A stretch of DNA of 64,000 nt, taken from NCBI GenBank assembly GCA_000802095.1, contig JUEB01000017.1:303782-367781 (forward strand), given 5' to 3'. How positions within the stretch are numbered: position 1 is the stretch's first letter; the number at the start of each line of letters is the position of its first letter. Origin of the DNA: Peptococcaceae bacterium BICA1-7. Its GTDB lineage: Bacteria; Bacillota; Desulfotomaculia; Desulfotomaculales; Desulfocucumaceae. The position numbers and the translations under genes are program-made. A model generated the notes under the pieces. That model worked only from the letters and a program-made list of their open reading frames with translations, did no database searches and was not told the DNA's origin. Positions 56,885-64,000 of the stretch are shown here, piece after piece.

Positions 56885-57226
56885 TATATTTACAACACAC
56901 TGAGGTAAGCTGGATCTTCTCCTCTAACTGAAAAGTGGTTTTCTCTCAGAAATTATAACTCACAAGTTATCCTAAATGAGGGACTACTATGACACACTTT
57001 TGGGAGCTTATAACACCAATTCAGACACGTTAAAAGGGTTTTTGGACAATTACGAAACAATTCAACAAGAATAAAAAAGGAAACGCCTTGCCGATATAGA
57101 AACATGATTAAAACATATACTTCTATATTATTTTTAAATGATATATATATAAAATTTGCCGTTAAATATTGATTTATGACACAAAAATAACACCGTTTGC
57201 TGCCGGCAAACCAGGAGGTAATAGAC
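56885..57226. other. AT-rich spacer before TIR-type gene
   Basis: 342 nt without a gene; long AT runs near 57120-57170 (TATATATATAAAATTTGCC) may form the promoter. Composition is much lower in G+C than the gene that follows. Confidence 0.4.
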
Positions 57227-59665
57227 ATGAAAAATATAGTGAGGTGTTTTATCTCCTACTGCCACGAAAACATGGATATGACTGCGGTGCGCTATCTTAA
57301 GCAGTTTATTGAGGCCGAGTCCAGACACACACTAAAGGTTTTTATCGATGAGGATTTAAAGGTCGGTGAAAGCATAAGTGAATACATGAGGCTTCTGTTT
57401 GACGTGGAGATTATTATAGTGCTTATGACCCCCAGTTTAAAGGAAAGGGTAGAAAGCCGGAAAGGGGCGATCTACGAGGAATACAAGATGATTTGCCACC
57501 GCTTTGACAGACTGAGGGAGCAAATGAAAAAAGGCCCCTTTGAAGAGGACCAGTCTGTAAATTTTGAGCTTATACCCATACTTTTCAGTGGGAGCCATGA
57601 AAGGTCTGTGCCGGATGAGCTAGACTCTCTTAAATACCTTAACCTTGTGGGGTTCAGGCCGGTAAAAAGCGGGAGCAAAAGTATGATTATACCCCGTTCA
57701 ACCAAGCTTAAATACAAGTCCGTCATACAGGAAATAGTAAACAAGGGCCAGGCCATACTGTCACTGAAATCACCCGAATATATCGACTCCCTTCATAATG
57801 AGTACTTCCCCAAGCTTTTCCGGGAGCTGAAGGCTGACTGGCTAAGCCACAGGGAAAAGGAAAAGAACTATATAAATACGTTATTTGTCAAGACTTTCTC
57901 CTACCGGAGGGTGGAGAATCAGTCAGTGTGCTTCGTAATAGGGAGAAAGGGGAGCGGCAAGTCTACCGTTGCCGACGCTATGTCTATAAGGCACAGGGAC
58001 AGGTATACCGGCCACATCTCCATAATAGCCGACGAGTTCAATCTGGAAACACCCTTCGCCACCTTCAATACTGTTCAGATGCTGTCCGAAATGGAGAATT
58101 ACATACCCCGTCACATGTGCTTTGAATTCGCGTGGGAGATACTGTTTTACCTGTGCGCGATGGAGATAATAGTGGTTATGGCACTGGAGAAAAGGCTTAC
58201 CAAAGCCCAAAGAGACACTGTCAGGCCGGTAATAGAATTCATGACAGACTTAAGAAAAACAGAATTTACCGAACTGGGCGTGCTTAGTCCCCAGGGAAGT
58301 CTTCCCAGGGATATCGCCAGCATATCCGTTGAAAAAAAGGACCGCCTGTTAAGAATGCTGCACGGGCAGAAGGATGCCTACTTCAACTATGCGTACAGGT
58401 CGATTGAGCAGTATGTCAATTACTGCATATATAGCGCCCGGTCAAATGGAACACTGGCCCGCTTTCAGTACGACATAGAGGCCAGAGTTAAAAATTTTGA
58501 CGGATACCTGTTATATGTTTTTGGGCAAAAAGTGGTGGACTCCTTTGACAGCTTTATGAGAGGCTGCAAGAAAAGAATACTGGTTACCCTGGATGGATTT
58601 GACACCGCCTTTGATAAATTCAGAGCCAGAAGCATAATGACATATAAAGGAGAGGCCCGGCAAAATAGAAATATTTTTGAGACTGACTGGCTGGGATCAT
58701 TTCTGTCGGTGGTTATAAGAATAAGGAAAAGCTCTGAAAACCGCCCTTTCTTTTACGACCGGATTGATTTTTGCATTACCATACCAAAGGATCGCTTCCT
58801 GGAGATACTAAGGACAGAAAGAGACAGCTATGTTTATGACAACCGGTACTGCACGCTGAACTGGTCGGGTATAGAGCTGTCCATACTGCTGCGCAAGAGG
58901 CTGGAGGAATTGAGCAGCTATAAGACTAACAAACTGCTGGGCCCTGAAGAGAGGCTCACAGACGTGCTTAAAAAGAAATACTCCCATATACCTGTAAACA
59001 TCACCTTTGAATTCAACCACCGGAAGTACCAGATACCTCTTTTCATGTATATATTGAGGCACACCTTCTGGCGGCCCCGGGACATGCTGCTCTATTACGC
59101 CAATATAATAGCCATGGCCAAGGATATGCGGAAAAGAAGGAAAACAGTTACTGTAGATGCTATCAGGAAAATTATAAAGGACACAACTTACGTGGTGATA
59201 AGAGATGAATTTATTAATGAGTTCAAGTCAACACTGATAAACATACAGGAAATTGCGGAGAGGTTCAACCGCTGCAGACAGGTGCTGGATTTTGAGGAGG
59301 TGTGCGGGATAATATCTGATCTTCCTTTTAAATACGCCTCGGGCCCGGGCAGGTCCGGCGGCCTTGAATCCAAAATAGATTACCTTTACCAGATAGGGTT
59401 TATTGGGTTTGAGGTCAATGAACAGATGAAATCAAAACACGGTTTGAAGCATAATCACGCCTTTTATTTCAACGAGGGAATTGCTCCCATAAGAGGGAGC
59501 GACTCATCAAAATATTTCAGCTGCAGAATAATAATACACCCTATATTTTGCGATTACCTGCAGCTGGACACCTCCAATAACGAACTTATGCTGGTAACAA
59601 CGTGGGAATACCTGAAGGAGATGGAGTCTTTGCTTTTCCAGTCATCAAATTCATTTTTAATCTAG
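57227..59665 (+). CDS. TIR/SEFIR-type domain fused to P-loop ATPase
   Basis: 812 residues. Residues 1-145 are TIR/SEFIR-like: RCFISYCHENMDM at the BB-type start, HTLKVFIDEDLKVGESI, VEIIIVLMTPSLKERVESRKG and Glu84/85 in AIYEEYKMI as candidate catalytic residue. Residue 239-247 is Walker A GRKGSGKST; ILVTLDGFD at 451-459 is Walker B-like. The large helical C-terminal part (to 812) may sense a trigger. TIR plus NTPase chains are usual in antiphage sensors that destroy NAD or kill the cell. Start ATG 57227 after GGAGGT. Solitary gene. Confidence 0.8.
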   Translation: MKNIVRCFISYCHENMDMTAVRYLKQFIEAESRHTLKVFIDEDLKVGESISEYMRLLFDVEIIIVLMTPSLKERVESRKGAIYEEYKMICHRFDRLREQMKKGPFEEDQSVNFELIPILFSGSHERSVPDELDSLKYLNLVGFRPVKSGSKSMIIPRSTKLKYKSVIQEIVNKGQAILSLKSPEYIDSLHNEYFPKLFRELKADWLSHREKEKNYINTLFVKTFSYRRVENQSVCFVIGRKGSGKSTVADAMSIRHRDRYTGHISIIADEFNLETPFATFNTVQMLSEMENYIPRHMCFEFAWEILFYLCAMEIIVVMALEKRLTKAQRDTVRPVIEFMTDLRKTEFTELGVLSPQGSLPRDIASISVEKKDRLLRMLHGQKDAYFNYAYRSIEQYVNYCIYSARSNGTLARFQYDIEARVKNFDGYLLYVFGQKVVDSFDSFMRGCKKRILVTLDGFDTAFDKFRARSIMTYKGEARQNRNIFETDWLGSFLSVVIRIRKSSENRPFFYDRIDFCITIPKDRFLEILRTERDSYVYDNRYCTLNWSGIELSILLRKRLEELSSYKTNKLLGPEERLTDVLKKKYSHIPVNITFEFNHRKYQIPLFMYILRHTFWRPRDMLLYYANIIAMAKDMRKRRKTVTVDAIRKIIKDTTYVVIRDEFINEFKSTLINIQEIAERFNRCRQVLDFEEVCGIISDLPFKYASGPGRSGGLESKIDYLYQIGFIGFEVNEQMKSKHGLKHNHAFYFNEGIAPIRGSDSSKYFSCRIIIHPIFCDYLQLDTSNNELMLVTTWEYLKEMESLLFQSSNSFLI

Positions 59666-59789
59666 CCACCTGGCTAAACGTCCTTTTCGGGGGTATAAGA
59701 AAACCCAAAGAAGGACATTTTATGCCTGATATAGTATAATTAATTATTCAAATCAATAAAAATAATACATAATTGCAGTGGAGGTAACT

Positions 59790-60137
59790 ATGTATATAAA
59801 CAATGTCAAGAATATTAGCGGTGTTACTATAACCGGCCCGGGAGTGGCCAATGTTTCCAAGCAGGTGCTGGTGAGCCCCTCCAACGGCTGGGATGGATGG
59901 GTCATGAGGCACTTTACCCTAGGCAGGGATGGCCACTCACCACGGCACTCCCACCCCTGGCCGCACATAGTCTATGTTACCGCCGGAGTGGGGAAACTTT
60001 TCCTGGATGGCGGTGATCACCCGCTGGAACAGGGTTCAGTGGCCTTTGTTCCGGGGAACTCAGACCACCAGTTCCTTAATAGTGGTGAAAAGGATTTTTC
60101 CTTTATCTGTATAGTTCCCGAGGAAGGGGATAAATAG
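59790..60137 (+). CDS. Cupin-domain protein
   Basis: 115 residues with a cupin pattern: PRHSHPWPHIVYVTAGVGKLFLDGG (histidines 54, 56, 60 of that order), GSVAFVPGNSDHQFLNSG. Small soluble barrel, likely metal or sugar/regulatory ligand. ATG 59790 after GGAGG; the ORF from 59778 begins earlier. Confidence 0.85.
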   Translation: MYINNVKNISGVTITGPGVANVSKQVLVSPSNGWDGWVMRHFTLGRDGHSPRHSHPWPHIVYVTAGVGKLFLDGGDHPLEQGSVAFVPGNSDHQFLNSGEKDFSFICIVPEEGDK

Positions 60138-60196
60138 TTCACCCGGATAGATTTAAATAGCAAGCCTTTGTAAAAAAAAGAAAGGTAGATGCCGCC

Positions 60197-60814
60197 ATGA
60201 ACTTAAACCTAAACAGCAAAGAAATACTGCGCCCCAATACTGAAATTACCATCCTTACGGCGCCCCGGCCTGCCTTTACGGCCACAGTAAGCGAGGTGGG
60301 GGAAAATATATTCTGGATCAATCTTCCCAGGGACGGAAGGCAGATACTGGTGCTATTGGAGAATCAGAGGATTATAGTGTGCTTCTCTCATAAAAAAGCA
60401 CTTTACGAGGCCGAGACTACTGTTGTGGCGGTGGGCGGAGACAACAACAGGTTTTACGGACTGGCTTTACCGGAAAATTTTGTCATGTCCAAAAAAAGGC
60501 AGTTCGCCAGGGTGGATTATCCCATGACCGTGGTTTTCAAGGCTGGAGAACTAACGGCCAACTCCACCATGGTAAATTTTTCTCCCGGCGGGGCTATGGT
60601 TTACCTGGTTAAAGACCTGGAAAGGATATTGGAGTCCGGCAGAGATATAAGTTTATACCTGAAAATAAATAACAAAACTTTTGAGGTAAGAGCACAGCCT
60701 GTCTGGAAAAAGGTCTATGACAACACAACCTTTGTGGGCTTTAAATTTATAGATATCCCGGATGATCTGCAGAAGACCCTTGACAAATTGGCTCTGGACA
60801 TCAGCGAAATATAA
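60197..60814 (+). CDS. PilZ/YcgR c-di-GMP receptor
   Basis: 205 residues. N-terminal YcgR-type domain (LRPNTEITILTAPRPAFTAT), then PilZ: RQFARVDYP (RxxxR) and NFSPGGAMVY (NxSxxG), with WKKVYDNTTFVGFKFIDI. Binds cyclic di-GMP and usually slows flagellar rotation or adjusts surface traits. No flagellar gene nearby in the window. Confidence 0.9.
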   Translation: MNLNLNSKEILRPNTEITILTAPRPAFTATVSEVGENIFWINLPRDGRQILVLLENQRIIVCFSHKKALYEAETTVVAVGGDNNRFYGLALPENFVMSKKRQFARVDYPMTVVFKAGELTANSTMVNFSPGGAMVYLVKDLERILESGRDISLYLKINNKTFEVRAQPVWKKVYDNTTFVGFKFIDIPDDLQKTLDKLALDISEI

Positions 60815-60879
60815 CCTGCCGGGCGATCCCAACATATATTACTGATTATGGTGTAAATCCGAAAGAGGGTGTCACGGCA

Positions 60880-61035
60880 GTGCTTACCATTGTTAAAATA
60901 GCAGCCGCCCTGAAAATTGCAGGCGCAGCCGGGCTTTTCTACCATGTCAGAAAAAAATCAAAGCGAAAAAAACTTATCCGGTGGGCGCTTCATGGAGAAA
61001 GGGCCTGTTCTTCCCCTACTGGAGGGGAATTATAG
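60880..61035 (+). CDS. Possible small membrane protein, 51 residues
   Basis: GTG 60880 after GAGGGTG. Starts MLTIVKIAAALKIAGAAGLF with a hydrophobic N-terminus then a strongly basic stretch (RKKSKRKKLIRW). Converges on the polyketide synthase. No family. Confidence 0.4.
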   Translation: MLTIVKIAAALKIAGAAGLFYHVRKKSKRKKLIRWALHGERACSSPTGGEL

Positions 61036-61078
61036 TCCTGAATGAATATTCCGATGCGTCGGGGCTGCTGTGTCCTTT

Positions 61079-64000
61079 TTACAGCTTACTTAGCAGAATA
61101 TTAACCTCCACATCAGACATATTGTCGATATGCTTCAATAGTTTGGCTGCTAATTGGGGCTGTATCCCTTGGCCCCCTTCTGAGACACTTTGAATATCAG
61201 CCATTGACAACTTCATATGATCTGCATTTTTGACGTTATCAGTATCAGCGGCATAGCCTGCTACAAATGAGTTATTGTCTGGCTTAAAATTTACCAGCCT
61301 GATTAAAGCTTCTTTTTGGGTTTTTATAAAATGGTCTACCAGCCCATCAATAGTTTGGTGCTCAAAAATTACTGTATTGGTTATATTTTTTAATTCCTTC
61401 CTCAGAATATTGGTCAGCTGGACAACAAAAAGTGAGTCAAGGCCATATTCTACCAATGCTTTGGAAGAATCAATCTCCTGTGCCGGAATTTTAAGCGTTT
61501 CACCCACCAGCTTTTTCATATAATCAATACTTTTATCTCGCAACAGATCACCGCTTATACCTGACTGCACTGCCGATGCCCCGGCCTTATCTCTCTTCTC
61601 TATGGCCTTGGCCTTAAACCCTATTTCCAGAGCCTCTGTTGTTTTCATAAGGGAAATTTGATCCACCGGCCCGGCAAGAAGTGTTTCCAGTGCCTCCATG
61701 GCCTCCGGGGGCTCAATGGAACCTATTCCCAGCCGTGCCATCCGGTCCCGATAGTCTTTGGAGGAAGCCACACCCACACTTCCCCAATATCCCCAATTAA
61801 TTACCTTCACCGCACAGGGCCACTGTTGATTCAGCTGATGGGCAAAAGCGTCCTTAAAGGTACAGCCCGCCGCATAGTTGCTCTGTCCGGGAGCTTTTAC
61901 AAATGACTGCATTGAAGAGAAAAACAGCACAAAGTCCAGTGACTCTTTTTGAAAAACCTGGGCCATACGCACACTGACATTAACCTTGGCCGCCAGTGAA
62001 GCCTTAAACCATTCTTCTTCCATGTTGGCCAGGCTTTTATCCAACAGCACTATGGCGGAGTGAATCACCCCGTTGATCCTTGAATACTGCCCTTTAATTT
62101 CTTCATAGGCGTTCTGCAGGGAATTCCGGTCGGTTGCGTCAGCTGCAATGTAAATGGGCGCGGGCCCCAATCCCGCAAGCCTGTCCAGCCTGGCCTGGAT
62201 AGCCGAATCCTTTTGCCGCCGGCCAATCCATATAATCTGTGCCTTATAGGTCCGGATCATGTATTCGCTCCAGGCTTCTCCCAGGCCGCCCGCGCCCCCG
62301 ATTACTACATACACTCCTCCTGTACTGTACAATGTCTTATTTATTGAAGGGCGTTGGAATGGTATCAGCTGCTGCCGGTGCCACTCCCGGCCCCGGTAAA
62401 CCAGAGGACTCCCCTGTGTATCTGCGGGCAGTGTGAAAATATCGGCGGCCTTCCAGTCAAAACCTGCTTCCAGGTCAACAATCCGTACCTTCCAGTAGGG
62501 ATATTCTCTGGCCATGGTGCCAATCAAACCGTAAAGGCTTGTATGAGCCGGGTTTACCCTATCACTTCCATGGATTGGCTGAGTCTGTACGGTGATCAGG
62601 CTCCAACCCAAATCCCTTGTGTCATAGCCCAAACTGATTAGGGCTTTGATCATTTTGAAACACTGGATAACTCCAGGGTTTTGATCTTCAATCAGAGTGT
62701 CCTCCGCCAGAGACTCCAGTGGTTTATGGGGGGCAAGCCACACTATATGGCCGATGCCTTTATGTATTTCAATTTTTTGCGCTATTGTATCGATGGTATC
62801 TGTGGGCTGCATTTCCAATACATGCGCCCTGGGGTAGTATTGTAGAATGGCGCTTCTGCTTTCTGTTGTTCCTCCCACAATTAAAATTTGGTCCGTAAGG
62901 GCCGGGAAGGCTTCTCCCCTGTTTATTGAAACTGTATCCCACACAGGGGTATGCATGGTGGTCCCGGTTTGTATTTCGCCTCCCAGCACCCGGGACGCCA
63001 GTCCTTTTATCCGAATACAAATTACTCCCTGTTCATTACACAAATCAATATCCATTTTGGGCGCCTTATCCTCCGGCCCGCTGCCGCTGCTGTACCGGAT
63101 TACTGCCCACATTGCGCTGGCGCAGCCACCCAGAATTTCCAGCTCGTTAATTGCAAAGGGCAGTATTGGCTGGCGGGACGATCCGGACCCGCTCATTAAG
63201 CCCACTGTGGCCTGTAGCGCCGAATCCATGATGCTGGGGTGCAGGACAAATTGGTCACTGGTAGCCGACACGGAGGAAGGCAGGGACAACTTTGCCAGCA
63301 CTTGCCCCGGCCCCACATATACTTCCTCAATCCCCCGGTGCGCCGGGCCATAGTCTAGCCCCATGGCCCTAAACGCCTCGTAGCACTGCTCAGACGAGAG
63401 GCTTTCCTGGTTGCACCGGTGCTTTATGGCACTGATTTCCAGAGTGGGAGCTTTTCCCGTCACACTGATGGCCGCGCTGCCCTGGCTGTGTATTACCGGC
63501 TCAACACTGCCATTTTCCCTTTTGCTATATATTTCATAGGCAATCTCACCTGTATCTTCACGTAAAAGTCCAATATGTACCCTGACCGGCTGCTCCCCTA
63601 CTATTATTGGCCGAACCCAAACCACATTTTTTAGCTTTATCCCGGCCTGTCCATCCATCAGGTCTCCTGCAGCCTGCTCAACTGCCGTCCGGGCCATCTC
63701 AAGACAGGCCACTGCCGGCAAGACTCTCTGGCCCTTCACTATATGATCCGCCAGGAAAAACTCCCTGCCGGTAAAGGTTGAGCTGAATCTCTGCCCGGAG
63801 AAGTCAGAGGTGTTTTGCTGTAAAAGTGGATGAATGAAGGCAGCAGCATTCGAGGTTGGGAGGCAACTGAAGTTGTCATTGGCATCAAACTTTGGCGCCC
63901 AATAACGTTTCCTGGCAAAGGGGTAGGTGGGCAGACTTATGCGCCGGGGTTTGGTTTCTCCATACAGCCTGTTCCAGTCAAATGCCAGGCCCTTGACCCA
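61079..64000 (-). CDS. Modular polyketide synthase, C-terminal part (N-terminus outside window)
   Basis: The visible 973 residues read, in order: a post-ketosynthase linker (RISLPTYPFARKRYW near 20-34), dehydratase with His86 in DHIVKGQRVLP (HxxxGxxxxP) and Asp259 in MDSALQ, ketoreductase with GGAGGLG at 568-574 and Tyr in QSNYAAG, an acyl carrier protein with Ser856 in GLDSLFVV, and a docking-type tail (LLKHIDNMSDVEVNILLSKL). No acyltransferase or thioesterase is seen, and the linker is typical of trans-AT systems. Starts beyond 64000. Confidence 0.88.
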   Translation of the reverse strand, partial: WVKGLAFDWNRLYGETKPRRISLPTYPFARKRYWAPKFDANDNFSCLPTSNAAAFIHPLLQQNTSDFSGQRFSSTFTGREFFLADHIVKGQRVLPAVACLEMARTAVEQAAGDLMDGQAGIKLKNVVWVRPIIVGEQPVRVHIGLLREDTGEIAYEIYSKRENGSVEPVIHSQGSAAISVTGKAPTLEISAIKHRCNQESLSSEQCYEAFRAMGLDYGPAHRGIEEVYVGPGQVLAKLSLPSSVSATSDQFVLHPSIMDSALQATVGLMSGSGSSRQPILPFAINELEILGGCASAMWAVIRYSSGSGPEDKAPKMDIDLCNEQGVICIRIKGLASRVLGGEIQTGTTMHTPVWDTVSINRGEAFPALTDQILIVGGTTESRSAILQYYPRAHVLEMQPTDTIDTIAQKIEIHKGIGHIVWLAPHKPLESLAEDTLIEDQNPGVIQCFKMIKALISLGYDTRDLGWSLITVQTQPIHGSDRVNPAHTSLYGLIGTMAREYPYWKVRIVDLEAGFDWKAADIFTLPADTQGSPLVYRGREWHRQQLIPFQRPSINKTLYSTGGVYVVIGGAGGLGEAWSEYMIRTYKAQIIWIGRRQKDSAIQARLDRLAGLGPAPIYIAADATDRNSLQNAYEEIKGQYSRINGVIHSAIVLLDKSLANMEEEWFKASLAAKVNVSVRMAQVFQKESLDFVLFFSSMQSFVKAPGQSNYAAGCTFKDAFAHQLNQQWPCAVKVINWGYWGSVGVASSKDYRDRMARLGIGSIEPPEAMEALETLLAGPVDQISLMKTTEALEIGFKAKAIEKRDKAGASAVQSGISGDLLRDKSIDYMKKLVGETLKIPAQEIDSSKALVEYGLDSLFVVQLTNILRKELKNITNTVIFEHQTIDGLVDHFIKTQKEALIRLVNFKPDNNSFVAGYAADTDNVKNADHMKLSMADIQSVSEGGQGIQPQLAAKLLKHIDNMSDVEVNILLSKL

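Noticed and set aside
62847..63353. 168-codon plus-strand ORF
   Set aside because: Antisense shadow of the polyketide synthase dehydratase region.

Overview
The window looks like a chromosomal segment of an anaerobic, probably spore-forming low-to-mid G+C Firmicute, perhaps a Desulfotomaculum/Pelotomaculum-type Peptococcaceae. The evidence is a Firmicutes-type LexA box (GAAC-N4-GTTC) in front of recA, strong GGAGG ribosome binding sites, a Spo0E-like microprotein and a large-serine-recombinase prophage. The genus is an inference; no marker gene in the window fixes it.

Region 1 (1-9420) is host chromosome: a PAS histidine kinase (5' end outside the window), recA with its SOS promoter, an overlapping three-gene operon (GIY-YIG/HIT fusion, ACT protein, YjdF-type membrane protein), an MBL-fold hydrolase, tRNA-Thr(GGT) and tRNA-Tyr(GTA), several microproteins, a HIT-gene remnant and the N-terminal 302 codons of comM/yifB.

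Region 2 (about 9421-54346) is a ~44.9 kb prophage that cuts comM at a glycine-valine pair. The shared core GGGGT at 9416-9420 and 54342-54346 marks attL and attR, and joining the flanks rebuilds a 507-codon comM exactly in frame. The large serine recombinase ends 19 nt before the right core. The right end carries the lysogeny control region, in which divergent XRE repressors share CGCATTATGCG operators, plus a P63C-domain gene and the integrase. Nearly everything else reads leftward: early microproteins, an annealing-type protein and a Cas4-like nuclease, a DnaD-like replication protein, a Dcm methylase, HNH enzymes and a sigma-like regulator. Next comes an ORF-free 480-bp structured region with a tRNA-Leu-like element, then small and large terminase and portal. 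A glycosyltransferase/methyltransferase cassette follows, then scaffold, coat, adaptor- and nozzle-like proteins, two large ejection-type proteins, an antirepressor and the lysis genes. No tape measure, sheath or tail-tube gene is seen, so the particle is probably a short-tailed podovirus. Three units look like independent cargo: a secreted HExxH protein (20784-21500), a small + strand membrane-protein operon beside an Xis-like gene (14.2-15.0 kb), and a promoter-terminator-bounded operon next to attL (9.57-11.80 kb) that includes a GGQ release-factor-domain protein.

Region 3 (54347-64000) is host chromosome again: the comM 3' half, a zinc-ribbon M48 peptidase, a flavodoxin-like reductase, a large TIR/SEFIR-P-loop ATPase that is a good candidate single-gene immune sensor, a cupin, a PilZ/YcgR protein, and the last 973 codons of a modular polyketide synthase (DH-KR-ACP plus docking tail) running off the right edge.

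Starts were chosen by ribosome binding site and often differ from the longest ORF. About 40 genes under 60 codons are listed because each has a good ribosome binding site or a start-stop overlap with its neighbours. All family names come from recognised motifs; no database search was possible.
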